A stretch of DNA of 64,000 bases from positions 1 through 64,000 of the forward strand of contig CAKZJE010000033.1 of NCBI GenBank assembly GCA_936941155.1, read 5' to 3'. The notes below the pieces were generated by a model. The model was not told the origin of the DNA and ran no database searches. It saw only the letters and a program-made list of their open reading frames with translations. The position numbers and the translations under genes are program-made. Positions within the stretch are counted from its first letter, which is position 1. Each line of letters begins with the position of its first letter. The DNA is from an uncultured Methylomonas sp. (lineage in GTDB: Bacteria > Pseudomonadota > Gammaproteobacteria > Methylococcales > Methylomonadaceae). This document shows, one piece after another, positions 8,738 through 17,733 of this stretch.

Positions 8738-9898
8738 ATGAACCATATCGCGCTAAAAATGCTGATGGGCGACCGAGGCAAATATCTGGGCATTATTATG
8801 GGTCTCACCTTTGCCTCGCTGATTATGACCCAACAACCGGCTATTTTTGTCGGCATTTTGTCACGCACTTCCAGCTTTATTCTTGACGTAGGCTACCCTG
8901 ACATTTGGGTGATGGATGAAAAAGTACAATTTGTTGACGACGTAAAACCTTTGCAAGATACCGAACTTTACCGAGTGCGCGGCGTAGCGGGTGTGCAATG
9001 GGCAATGCCGCTTTATAAAGGCATGTTAAAAGCCCGCTTATCAAACGGCACTTTTCAAACGTGCAATGTGATTGGCTTAGACGATGCCACACTGATTGGT
9101 GGCCCTCCTATGATGTTGACAGGTAAGCTGGAAGATTTACGGCGCAGTGATGGCGTGATTGTTGATATTGACGGCGCGACTGGCAAATTAGCAAAACCCG
9201 CACTTGAAAAAGATGGCAAACCGATTCCGTTAAAAATTGGCGATACGCTGGAACTTAACGACAAACGTGCAATTGTGGTCGGGATTGCTAAAACCACCAA
9301 AACTTTTCAATCACAACCTGTGATTTATACCACTTACAGCCGCGCTGTCGGTTTTGCTCCCAGAGAGCGCAAATTACTCACTTTTGTGATTGTCAAAGCT
9401 AAAGCTGGCGAAAATTTACACGCGCTAACCAAACGGATTAAAGAAACAACTGGTTTAGCAGCTTATACTCAGGAGGAGTTTATTGAACTTACCGTCACTT
9501 ATTTTTTAAAAAATACCGGCATTCCAATCAATTTTGGCATTTCTGTATTACTCGGATTTTTAGTCGGAGCGGCGATTGCAGGACAAACTTTTTATAACTT
9601 TACTTTAGAAAATTTGCGGCAGTTTGCGGTGTTAAAAGCGATGGGCGCAAGCAACGGCACATTACTACGAATGATTTTATTGCAAGCCGTTTTAGTAGGC
9701 TCAGTCGGTTATGGCATGGGAGTCGGACTCACCGCATTATTTGGCTACTCAATGCGCAACACTATTTTAGCGTTTAAATTTCCTTGGCAATTGCTGGTAT
9801 TTAGCGGCGTTGGTGTCACCTTAATTTGTATGTTTGCCGCGTTATTGAGCATTATTAAAGTGATTCGTTTAGAACCTGCGATTGTATTTAAAGGATAA
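8738..9898 (+). CDS. ABC transporter permease (FtsX/MacB-like, DevC-type)
   Basis: This 386-residue inner-membrane permease has one N-terminal helix (about 17-40), a large periplasmic domain (about 45-255) and three C-terminal helices. The arrangement matches the FtsX/MacB permease fold, with the typical LRQFAVLKAMGASNGTLLRM loop between the last helices. Such permeases act mechanically with a LolD-like ATPase, often with a membrane fusion partner, to export lipids or siderophores or to control the cell envelope. No fusion protein gene is adjacent. The ATPase gene begins 2 bp after its stop. Confidence 0.88.
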   Translation: MNHIALKMLMGDRGKYLGIIMGLTFASLIMTQQPAIFVGILSRTSSFILDVGYPDIWVMDEKVQFVDDVKPLQDTELYRVRGVAGVQWAMPLYKGMLKARLSNGTFQTCNVIGLDDATLIGGPPMMLTGKLEDLRRSDGVIVDIDGATGKLAKPALEKDGKPIPLKIGDTLELNDKRAIVVGIAKTTKTFQSQPVIYTTYSRAVGFAPRERKLLTFVIVKAKAGENLHALTKRIKETTGLAAYTQEEFIELTVTYFLKNTGIPINFGISVLLGFLVGAAIAGQTFYNFTLENLRQFAVLKAMGASNGTLLRMILLQAVLVGSVGYGMGVGLTALFGYSMRNTILAFKFPWQLLVFSGVGVTLICMFAALLSIIKVIRLEPAIVFKG

Positions 9899-9900
9899 CA

Positions 9901-10596
9901 ATGGCAACCGATATTGCAGTTGATTGCAAAAATCTCACTAAAGTCTATGACACAGGCGGCGATAAAGTGGTTGCTTTAGGCGGGATTGATTTACAAATTC
10001 GCTTAGGGGAGTTAATGATGTTAGTCGGCCCCTCAGGATGCGGCAAAACCACCTTAATTTCGGTGATTGCCGGAATTTTGAATCAAGATGCCGGAACATG
10101 TGAAATTTTTGGACAAAATTTATTAACCATGCAGCATCGTGAAAAACTAAAGTTTCGTGCCGCGAATATCGGCTTTGTATTTCAAGCGTATAATTTACTG
10201 CCCTCTCTCACAGCGGCTGAAAATGTTTCTATCCCATTGATTTTAAATGGTATAAAACGCAAAGAAGCCGAAAAACGTGGTGCGGAAATATTGGAGAAAG
10301 TGGGATTAGGGTCGCGTACTCGGTCATTACCTTCACAGCTTTCAGGTGGGCAGCAGCAACGCGTTGCAATTGCTAGAGCGTTGGTGCATAACCCAAAACT
10401 GATTGTGTGTGATGAGCCGACTAGCGCGTTGGATCACGAGACTGGGCATCATGTGATGCAGTTGCTTAAAGAAGTGGCTTTGCATAAAGATCGTGCGTTG
10501 GTGATTGTGACTCACGATGCACGGATTTTTGGTTTTGCAGATCGGATTGCAAAAATGGATGATGGTCGAATTGATTCTGTTGTGGATGCGAAGTAA
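9901..10596 (+). CDS. ABC transporter ATP-binding protein (LolD/MacB family)
   Basis: This 231-residue cytoplasmic ATPase energises the permease encoded just upstream. Walker A is GPSGCGKTT (43-51), the Q-loop is VFQAYNLLPSL, the ABC signature is LSGGQQQRVAIARAL, and Walker B is LIVCDEPTSALD, followed by the H-loop VTHDAR. The length and the AYNLLPSLTAAENV segment place it in the LolD/MacB/DevA group. The two-gene operon ends at a strong hairpin (10683-10716). Confidence 0.93.
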   Translation: MATDIAVDCKNLTKVYDTGGDKVVALGGIDLQIRLGELMMLVGPSGCGKTTLISVIAGILNQDAGTCEIFGQNLLTMQHREKLKFRAANIGFVFQAYNLLPSLTAAENVSIPLILNGIKRKEAEKRGAEILEKVGLGSRTRSLPSQLSGGQQQRVAIARALVHNPKLIVCDEPTSALDHETGHHVMQLLKEVALHKDRALVIVTHDARIFGFADRIAKMDDGRIDSVVDAK

Positions 10597-10629
10597 TTAA
10601 GCTTAAGTTTCAGTGCATAACAGAATCTA

Positions 10630-10676
10630 AGGAGTTCAGGCCTTGCCTGATAGAGCAAGCAAAGCTTGCACTCCAG
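10630..10676. repeat. GCAAGC/TCAGGC double-hairpin repeat, inverted copy
   Basis: This reads as the reverse complement of the module at 6294-6338: GGAGTTCAGGCCTTGCCTGA, then GCAAGCAAAGCTTGCACTCC. It sits between convergent genes. Confidence 0.65.
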
Positions 10677-10682
10677 TAATCT

Positions 10683-10716
10683 AAAACTGACAGGTTTTCA
10701 AAACCTGTCAGTTTTT
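10683..10716. terminator. Bidirectional intrinsic terminator
   Basis: AAAACTGACAGGTTTT and AAAACCTGTCAGTTTT form a perfect 16-bp stem around a single C, flanked by A and T runs on both sides. It lies between the convergent ABC ATPase gene and the ferritin-like gene, so it can stop transcription from either side. Confidence 0.85.
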
Positions 10717-10721
10717 GGACT

Positions 10722-11615
10722 TTATGCTTTGCAATAAGAAGGAATCCAGCTTTTTTCTACCATATAATCGGGTAACTCATTAAAATCAAAGTTTTCCCCG
10801 TCTTTAATCATTTGTGGCACATCAAACAATTGCGCCACTTCAGGAATATCATTAAAGAACATGGTATAAAAAGGTTTTACCAACCATTTAGACACTTTCA
10901 TGCCAATTCCGCCAATAAAATTACGCCGTTGTCCAACATGCGCTACTTCATCAATGGTAATTTCATCCAATAATTCTTTTAAGCGGGCACAAACTTCTGG
11001 CTCATCGGCTAACACATCATTAAATAAATGATGTAAATGACAATAAAAAGTCACCCCCATTAATTCAGTCACAAAAGCCGGCGTATCCATTAAAAAACCC
11101 GGAAACTTAGGAAACTGCTCATACACTTTTTCTTTCCAAGGCGACAGCGGCACCCATTCCACTTTATCCAAACCACAGGTTTTTAACATTTCATCAAACA
11201 AACGCACATGACAAAACTCTTCAGCTAAATGCACGCGCGAAATTTTATCTTCCACCGTGAGTGAATTTGCCATATTTGGCACAGCATCCCACGCGCCTTT
11301 AATCCCAACCCATTCATGGCGAGCAAATTTATAAATCCCAGTGAGCATTAACGTCATACGGTCTAACGAAGCTGGATCATCCACCATATCCACATAATTA
11401 CGATAAAAAGCTTCAGGATTGGCAAGCGGAGTCCGCAGTTTCACAGGATTGTCTTTAAAATATTGCAAACGGGCACGTTTTTTGAGTAAATCTTTTTCCT
11501 CCTCCAACAATTCACCGCCGTGTTGTTGGGTAAAAATCCAGTAATCATCAAAGTTTTCTTTTCTTTGTTGAGCAGTAGCGGCAGTAAAAACAGAACGATA
11601 TTTGGCGGTACTCAT
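10722..11615 (-). CDS. Ferritin-like (putative diiron) protein of unknown role
   Basis: This 297-residue soluble, mostly helical protein has two ExxH motifs, E133-x-x-H136 (AEEFCH) and E223-x-x-H226 (DEVAH). Further acidic candidates are E101 (ARHEW) and E184 (TELMG). That spacing is the four-helix carboxylate-bridged diiron pattern of AurF-like oxygenases and other ferritin-like enzymes. An oxygen-dependent oxidation is possible, but no substrate can be named. AAAGAGG upstream supports the start. It is a single gene with a 280-bp AT-rich upstream region and no linked biosynthetic partner. Confidence 0.6.
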   Translation of the reverse strand: MSTAKYRSVFTAATAQQRKENFDDYWIFTQQHGGELLEEEKDLLKKRARLQYFKDNPVKLRTPLANPEAFYRNYVDMVDDPASLDRMTLMLTGIYKFARHEWVGIKGAWDAVPNMANSLTVEDKISRVHLAEEFCHVRLFDEMLKTCGLDKVEWVPLSPWKEKVYEQFPKFPGFLMDTPAFVTELMGVTFYCHLHHLFNDVLADEPEVCARLKELLDEITIDEVAHVGQRRNFIGGIGMKVSKWLVKPFYTMFFNDIPEVAQLFDVPQMIKDGENFDFNELPDYMVEKSWIPSYCKA

Positions 11616-11892
11616 GTATATGACCTCTTTGGTTTGTGCAAAATGCCTTGTTATTTTACGGGATATTGCGCTTCAATATCACAGTTTAATTCAGATTTTC
11701 AGGCGATTAGCGTAAAAAACGCGCTCGTTATCTTCGCCAGAATGTAAAAAAAGCTTGCTAGACTAAGGGCTTAAAACCTATTCTGAAACAGCCCCTTTGC
11801 TACAGTGGCTGAAAAAATACTCATAAGGAATGAAATTTAAATAATTTATACATTTGCCGGAGTAAAAAAGCTTTAGCTTTTTACGAGTCACA

Positions 11893-12150
11893 GCCATAGC
11901 TATCTACACATCTTTAGTTTGAAAAATATTTATATATCAATGGGATATTGAAAATATGTAGGTTGGGTTAGCTACTTTTTTCGTCAGAAAAAAGAGCGTA
12001 ACCCAACAAAGTGCGTTTATTTTAACGCTGCATGTTGGGTTACGCTTATCTCGCTTCGCTCAATAACGCTAACCCAACCTACAAAAACCCTTTATTATCA
12101 ATGATTTTGTTATAAAAACCGTCAAACTATCTTGTGTAGATACTTATGGC
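11893..12150 (+). mobile_element. MITE family 1, copy B
   Basis: This is a non-coding element with inverted ends (GCCATAGCTATCTACACA at left, TGTGTAGATACTTATGGC at right). A central pair of GTAGGTTGGGTTAGC / GCTAACCCAACCTAC arms can fold into a long hairpin. It has the same orientation as copies at 1-143 and 13682-13974. It fills most of the gap before the CorA-like gene and supplies false coding sequence upstream of that gene's real start. Confidence 0.75.
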
Positions 12151-12257
12151 TAAAGCTATGGCACTCCTGCAAGACACATAAAGAAAAACCTATTAAATCT
12201 TATACTTACTATCTCTTAAGCCCACTTTTATCAAGTAATTACTTTTCCAACTTTACT

Positions 12258-13577
12258 ATGCAAAATACTTCACTTAATAAACAGGATGATAGCTTACATG
12301 CAGTGCTGGAATTATTGCAAAAACATAAATTAGTTGAAGATTTAGTTCATAAGCAAAACATGCCGCGCCACGATTTAGTGCAATCGTTGGTGCGCAAGCA
12401 AAACCTCGCCAAGCTGCAACAAATTATTAATCATTTACACCCGAGTGAAGTGGCGCATATTCTGGAAGAGTTGCCGCGCGACGACCAAGTGTTTATCTGG
12501 AATCAACTCAACGACGATCGCAAAGAACCCGTCTTGTTAGAAGCCCCCATTTCTGTGCTACAAATGTTAGGAATGCGCGATTACAAAACCGAGCGTTCCA
12601 GAGTCAAAGTCTTTGATTTAGTGGATGGACGACTGAATGAAATTTTAATCAACAGCCAAGATGATTTAATCACCGCCAAACCTATTTGGATAGATTTAGT
12701 TGCGCCCACTTTTGAAGACCGCGTTTGGGTGGGCGATGTGTTTGGAATTGAATTTCCAGACCCGTACAAACTCAGCGATTTAGAATCGAGTGCGCGTTTT
12801 TATGTGACGGCAAACGGTGAAATTCATTTACATTCCGACTTTTTATTGGATAAAGATGATATTTCTCGCAACGTTGCGGTCGCGTTTATTTTGTACAAAG
12901 ATATTTTATTTTCAATTCGTAAAGAAGAATTGCCGGTGTTTCGTTTGCAACGTTTACGCGCCTTAACGCAATTAAACTATGTTTCTGATGCCAAAGATTT
13001 GTTACTGGATTTATATTCGGCTGATGCTGAATATTCTGCGGACGCGCTGGAAGATGTGTATCGCAGTTTGGAAATGGTTGGCAATCATGTGCTCAATAAC
13101 CAAATCACTGATGAAGAAGCCGCGAAAATCTTAACCGACATTGCCAGCGAAGAAGATTTAAACGGGCGCATTCGCAGAAATGTGATGGATACACGCCGCG
13201 CCGTGTCGTTTTTGGTACGCAGCAAGTTTTTATCAAAAAGCCAATTGGAAGATTCGCAGCAAATTTTGCGTGATATTGAATCGCTTGACGGTCACACCGC
13301 TTTTTTATTCGACAAGATTAACTTTTTAATGGATGCAACCGTCGGTTTTATCAATATCAATCAAAATAAAGTGGTGAAACAATTAACGGTGGTCAGTGTG
13401 GTGTTTATGCCGCTGAATGTGCTGGCGGGCATTGGTGGGATGTCAGAATTTTCGATGATGACCAAAGATATTCCTTGGCAAATGGCATATTCAATATTTA
13501 CGGTGGGATTAGGCGTGGTGGCGTGGCTAACGTTTACAATACTGCGTATTTTTGAAAAAAAGAAATTACGCACATAA
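12258..13577 (+). CDS. CorA-family divalent cation transporter with altered GMN motif
   Basis: This is a 439-residue cation channel of the CorA superfamily. Residues about 1-110 resemble the helical MgtE N-domain (HLHPSEVAHILEELPRDDQVFIWNQL), followed by a CorA cytoplasmic funnel and two C-terminal helices. The universal Gly-Met-Asn filter is replaced by GGMSEFS, with G394-M395-S396. The start at 12258 is chosen because the open frame farther upstream runs into a MITE. A second, canonical CorA is encoded at 24947-26011, so this one may have a different ion or regulation. It is bracketed by two same-orientation MITE copies. Confidence 0.82.
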   Translation: MQNTSLNKQDDSLHAVLELLQKHKLVEDLVHKQNMPRHDLVQSLVRKQNLAKLQQIINHLHPSEVAHILEELPRDDQVFIWNQLNDDRKEPVLLEAPISVLQMLGMRDYKTERSRVKVFDLVDGRLNEILINSQDDLITAKPIWIDLVAPTFEDRVWVGDVFGIEFPDPYKLSDLESSARFYVTANGEIHLHSDFLLDKDDISRNVAVAFILYKDILFSIRKEELPVFRLQRLRALTQLNYVSDAKDLLLDLYSADAEYSADALEDVYRSLEMVGNHVLNNQITDEEAAKILTDIASEEDLNGRIRRNVMDTRRAVSFLVRSKFLSKSQLEDSQQILRDIESLDGHTAFLFDKINFLMDATVGFININQNKVVKQLTVVSVVFMPLNVLAGIGGMSEFSMMTKDIPWQMAYSIFTVGLGVVAWLTFTILRIFEKKKLRT

Positions 13578-13681
13578 CCGTTTCATGCAATTACTGGGTA
13601 TATGAATATATAAATTATTGATTTATTGATGAATATACAAAACAGTATTTCTTCAATTGGTTTGTTAAATTGCCGAATGTC

Positions 13682-13974
13682 ACGACTTGCAGTCCTCAAA
13701 GGCATAGGTATCTACACATCTTTAAACTAAAAAGTTATTTTATATCAATAAGATACATTGATATGTAGGCTGGGTTAGCTGCTTTTTTCGATAGAAAAAA
13801 GAGCATAACCCAGCAGCGGTTGTTTTAAAACGCTGAATGCTGGGTTACGATTATTTCGCTGTCGCTCAATAATCTAACCCAGCCTACAAATAATTCTTTA
13901 TTATCAATAAGTTTTAATAACATTGATGTTAAAAACTTGTGTAGATACCTATGCCTCAAAGGTCTGCCAGTCGT
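13682..13974 (+). mobile_element. MITE family 1, copy C (complete)
   Basis: This is the best-preserved copy, 293 bp. The inverted ends are about 37 bp: ACGACTTGCAGTCCT...GGCATAGGTATCTACACA at left against TGTGTAGATACCTATGCC...TCTGCCAGTCGT at right, with a few mismatches. Internal GTAGGCTGGGTTAGC / CTAACCCAGCCTAC arms form a hairpin. It lies between the CorA-like gene and the 3' end of the RND gene. No transposase is encoded. Confidence 0.8.
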
Positions 13975-13985
13975 TATACTGCGTA

Positions 13986-16900
13986 CTATTTATCCCGATT
14001 AATTAAAAAATACACTGTTGGAATCACTAACAACGAAAACAGCGTTGAGGCAAAAATCCCAAAAATAAAACTCCACGCTAAACCGGAAAAAATCGGGTCA
14101 AGAATAATCACAAACGCCCCAAACATCGCCGCTCCTGCTGTCAGGAAAATTGGTCTTAAGCGAATCGCCCCCGCCTCAATCAACGCTTCTGCTAAAGTAA
14201 TGCCAGGTCGAGCTCTTGTCCGTTCAATAAAATCCACCAAAATAATCGAATTTCGCACTACAATTCCAGCCAGCGCAATCATGCCAATCATAGCGGTGGC
14301 GGTGAAATAAATCGGATTCGGATAATTGCCGACCGGTTCTGCAAATAAATTTAGCACCCAAAACCCCGGCATAATTCCAATCACGGTCAATGGAATCGCA
14401 ATCATCATCACCAGCGGCACAGATAAAGAACCGGTTTGCCCGACCAGCAACACATAAATCATTACCAATGCCGCCGCAAACGCCAAACCTAAATCGACAA
14501 ACACATCCACCGTGATTTTCCACTCGCCTTCGCCTGCCATTTCCGCTTGATAACCTTCCGGCAACGGCTGTTTTTTCAGTACATCCTGCAAATCCCAAAC
14601 CGCTTCCACCGGACTGCGCCCAGCCATCGAACCAATTACATAATTCACCCTCTTTAGGTTTTTGTGATAAATGCTCTGGTCAGATATTTCAGTCGTTGCC
14701 GTGCCAATTTCACTTAACGGCATCATTTCACCGCTGGCAGTTTTCACCCGCAACGCCAATAAATCCGCTACCGAAGAACGCGCGGCTCTTGGTAATTGCA
14801 AAGATATTTCTAACGGTTGCCTTTCGCTGCTTTCATGTACAGAACCGACCACTTGTCCTGCGACTGCGATTTTCAACGTTTCCGCGACTTGCGCGACACT
14901 AATGCCCGACAACGCGGCTTTTTCTCGGTTCAGAATGTATTGCACTTTTTCATGCGCACTTTCAGAATAATCATCCACATCTACCACGCCTTCGACTTTT
15001 GCTAAATCGGCGCGTACCCGTTTGGAAACCTTGATTAATTCTGCAATGCTGGCTTGTGCGGGCGGATAAATTTCAGCGACTATATCAGCTAACACAGGAG
15101 GGCCCGGCGGTAATTCGACAATTTTCAGATTCGCGCCGTATTGTTTGCCAATTTTTTCAATATCAGGACGAATGCGTAGCGCAATTTCATGCGATTGCTG
15201 CTTGCGATGTTCTTTTTCAATCAAATTCACTCGCACATCACCGATGAAACTACCTTGTCGCAAATAATAATGGCGCACCATGCCGTTAAAATCTAACGGT
15301 GAAGCCAATCCTGTATAGGTTTCATAATCGGTGACTTCATTTAAAGTCGCTAAATAATTGCCTAGCGCATGAGCCACTTCATCGGTTTTTTCCAATGTCG
15401 AGCCGCGGGGCATATCAATCAGGATTTGAAATTCGTTTTTATTATCAAACGGTAACAATTTCAGCGGCACGGCGCGAGTTACCGCTAACATTGCCGAAGC
15501 GACAAAAGCAATAAACACAATCAATAAAAACACTCGCGCCCGTTGTGGCGTAGCAATCAAAGAACCGAGAGCAGCATTGTAGATTTTGAAAATCACCCCT
15601 TCTTGCAAAGTCGGCTCAACATGCTGCGGGTCGTGAGCGTGTTGTTTCAACAATTTATAACTCGCCCACGGCGTGACGGTGAAAGCGACAATCAGCGACA
15701 CAATCATCGCAATCGGCACGTTAAACGCCATCGGAGCCATGTAGGGCCCCATCATGCCGGTGATGAAAAACATCGGCAAAAATGACACCACCACCGCAAA
15801 AGTCGCCAAAATAGTGGGCGGTCTGATTTCTTCCACAGCAGTTAATAAGGCATCGAGAGCTTTTTCTTTACCGAGTAGATAATGACGGTGAATGTTTTCC
15901 ACGTCTACAATCGGGTCGTCCACCAATAAACCCAGCGACAAAATCAGCGCGAATAAAGTGACGCGATTGATGGTGTAGCCTGAAATATAGTCTAACAACA
16001 AAGTCAACGCCAAAGTCATCGGCACCGCCAGCGACACAATCATAGATTCTTTAAAACCGAGTGCAAACACCAACAACACGGTGATAATCACAATCGCAAA
16101 GCTGAGATGTTTCACCAGTTCGTTGACTTTGTTATCTGCGGTTTCGCCATAATTGCGGCTGATATTGATTAAAATATCGTCTGGAATCACCGTGCCGTGC
16201 AGTTTTTCAGCGGTCGCGATAATGGTTTTCGCCACCTCCACCGCATTCGCGCCTTTGCGTTTCGCCACCGCAATCGTGACCATTTCGCGCTCTTCACCGA
16301 CTTTCGGCAGATTTTTTTCGGCTTTTTTAATAGTCGGCATGTCTTCCACCGCCTGACCAAAACCAATCCGCGTGTAATGCGAAACGTCCGCCGCGCCGTC
16401 AATAATTTTGGCAACATCGCGCAAATAAACCGATTTGCCATTCACGCTTTTAATCACCGTTGCCGCGACTTCATCCACATTCACAAAATGCGAACCCGCC
16501 TCCAGCACAATTTCCTGATTGCCGCGCTCAAAATTTCCGGCTGGAATATTCACATTGGCTTTCGCTAAGGCTTGGCTGATTTCGCTTAAGGAAATGCTTT
16601 GCGCTGCTAATTTTGTGGCATCAGGATAAATCGAAATCCGCCGCTGCTCGCCACCGACCACCCAACTTTTGCCGACATCCGCCACGCCTTGCAATGAGAC
16701 AATCACTTCATCCGCCAGCCGTTTTAACGCCATTGCGTCATAACTTTTATTCGCCGTGGATAAGGTCAGCATCACCACCGGCACGTCATCAATTTCAACC
16801 GGTTTCACTGTCCAATTCGTGACTCCGGCTGGAATCAGGTTTTTGTTGGACATCAGTTTGTCCCACGTTTTCACCAGACTGTTTTCCAGACTTTCGCCAA

Positions 16901-17237
16901 CATAATAACGCACGGTCACAACCGCTTCGCCGGGTGAAGAAACCGAATACACATATTCCACGCCGGACAGTTGTTTCAGCAACACTTCCAGCGGCGTGAC
17001 GGCGAGCTTTTCCACTTCTTCACTGGACGCGCCCGGATATTGCAGCACCACGTCCATCACGGGAACGATGATTTGCGGGTCTTCTTCGCGTGGCATCAGC
17101 ATTAACGCAGCCGCGCCTGCTAACATCGAAATGATGAGAAATAACAGGGACAGTTGCGAGGTGGTGAATATTTTGACGATTTGACTGGTCAAGCCGCGTT
17201 TTTTTTCTGGGGGAAGTGGGGAGTTTTGTGTGTTCAT
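13986..17237 (-). CDS. RND efflux transporter, inner-membrane permease
   Basis: This 1083-residue proton-driven pump of the AcrB/HAE superfamily expels drugs, solvents or metals through a tripartite complex. The N-terminal TM1 (LSLLFLIISMLAGAAALML) is followed by the porter domain. TM4 carries LGLLVDDPIVDVENIHRHY with the proton-relay aspartates. A second half repeats the fold, ending in TM10-12 (GIVVRNSIILVDFIE, MFGAFVIILDPIFSG). No adaptor or TolC gene is adjacent. Orphan genes for both lie 5 kb away on the same strand (22271-24801) and probably complete the pump. Confidence 0.92.
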   Translation of the reverse strand: MNTQNSPLPPEKKRGLTSQIVKIFTTSQLSLLFLIISMLAGAAALMLMPREEDPQIIVPVMDVVLQYPGASSEEVEKLAVTPLEVLLKQLSGVEYVYSVSSPGEAVVTVRYYVGESLENSLVKTWDKLMSNKNLIPAGVTNWTVKPVEIDDVPVVMLTLSTANKSYDAMALKRLADEVIVSLQGVADVGKSWVVGGEQRRISIYPDATKLAAQSISLSEISQALAKANVNIPAGNFERGNQEIVLEAGSHFVNVDEVAATVIKSVNGKSVYLRDVAKIIDGAADVSHYTRIGFGQAVEDMPTIKKAEKNLPKVGEEREMVTIAVAKRKGANAVEVAKTIIATAEKLHGTVIPDDILINISRNYGETADNKVNELVKHLSFAIVIITVLLVFALGFKESMIVSLAVPMTLALTLLLDYISGYTINRVTLFALILSLGLLVDDPIVDVENIHRHYLLGKEKALDALLTAVEEIRPPTILATFAVVVSFLPMFFITGMMGPYMAPMAFNVPIAMIVSLIVAFTVTPWASYKLLKQHAHDPQHVEPTLQEGVIFKIYNAALGSLIATPQRARVFLLIVFIAFVASAMLAVTRAVPLKLLPFDNKNEFQILIDMPRGSTLEKTDEVAHALGNYLATLNEVTDYETYTGLASPLDFNGMVRHYYLRQGSFIGDVRVNLIEKEHRKQQSHEIALRIRPDIEKIGKQYGANLKIVELPPGPPVLADIVAEIYPPAQASIAELIKVSKRVRADLAKVEGVVDVDDYSESAHEKVQYILNREKAALSGISVAQVAETLKIAVAGQVVGSVHESSERQPLEISLQLPRAARSSVADLLALRVKTASGEMMPLSEIGTATTEISDQSIYHKNLKRVNYVIGSMAGRSPVEAVWDLQDVLKKQPLPEGYQAEMAGEGEWKITVDVFVDLGLAFAAALVMIYVLLVGQTGSLSVPLVMMIAIPLTVIGIMPGFWVLNLFAEPVGNYPNPIYFTATAMIGMIALAGIVVRNSIILVDFIERTRARPGITLAEALIEAGAIRLRPIFLTAGAAMFGAFVIILDPIFSGLAWSFIFGIFASTLFSLLVIPTVYFLINRDK

Positions 17238-17328
17238 CGGTGATAAATCTTATGGATTTTTAAGAGTTCAGGATAGAGTCATGCTTTAAAAAGCGTTATC
17301 CGAAAAAGTGGAGCGTTAGTTTTTGAAG

Positions 17329-17403
17329 CTAACTTGGACTTGCCTCTCCTGCCAATTCCAAAACGGTAGCAATCAGTGCTGAACAGTCAGCAACTAAAAT
17401 CAT
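17329..17403 (-). pseudogene. DUF3368/PIN toxin, truncated to 24 residues
   Basis: The ATG overlaps the stop of the UPF0175 gene in an ATGA junction. The frame reads MILVADCSALIATVLELAGE and stops after 24 residues. MILVADCSALIA matches the first PIN-domain strand with its conserved Asp/Ser. The remaining roughly 110-140 residues are missing before the RND gene, so the toxin is a relic while its antitoxin gene remains. Confidence 0.7.
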
Positions 17404-17651
17404 ATTTCATTCATACCCGCTAATTCTTCCAACAATTCTGCTTTTGTTATGTCGATAACGGGCACTTCATTTTTTTTGCATTCGGCGATAAAGGCATAAA
17501 TATCCAGCGCGGCTAATTCTGCGGCTTTTGATAAAGTAATTTTTGCGTTTTTAAATAACCATAAGGAATAACTGAGGCGCATGTCCTGCTCTATTTCTTT
17601 GATGGATTGTAAAACTACAAAGTCATTCGGGAGGTCGATTGCAATTTGCAT
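17400..17651 (-). CDS. UPF0175-family antitoxin
   Basis: This 83-residue protein starts with the beta strand MQIAIDLPNDFV. A helical segment, LWLFKNAKITLSKAAELAALDIYAFIAECKKNEVPVID, follows and is the UPF0175 signature, a likely helix-turn-helix DNA-binding antitoxin. Its toxin partner is reduced to a 24-codon stub in the overlapping frame downstream. It may remain as an orphan repressor or may neutralise the toxin of the next module. Confidence 0.8.
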   Translation of the reverse strand: MQIAIDLPNDFVVLQSIKEIEQDMRLSYSLWLFKNAKITLSKAAELAALDIYAFIAECKKNEVPVIDITKAELLEELAGMNEI

Positions 17652-17680
17652 GGAAAGTTACCGTGTTTATTAGGATGATA

Positions 17681-17705
17681 AGAACGCAGTGAAACCCATT
17701 TTCAG
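17681..17705. repeat. GCAGTGAAACCCAT short repeat, left copy
   Basis: GAACGCAGTGAAACCCATTTTCAG resembles GAATGCAGTGAAACCCATCATTTGCAG at 18516-18542. The two sit on either side of the intact UPF0175/DUF3368 module. Confidence 0.45.
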
Positions 17706-17733
17706 AGTTAATTGTGTATCAAAAAAATATTTT

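Noticed and set aside
12132-12257. N-terminal extension of the CorA variant by 42 codons.
   Set aside because: It starts inside the MITE and has no similarity to the family; the ATG at 12258 fits.
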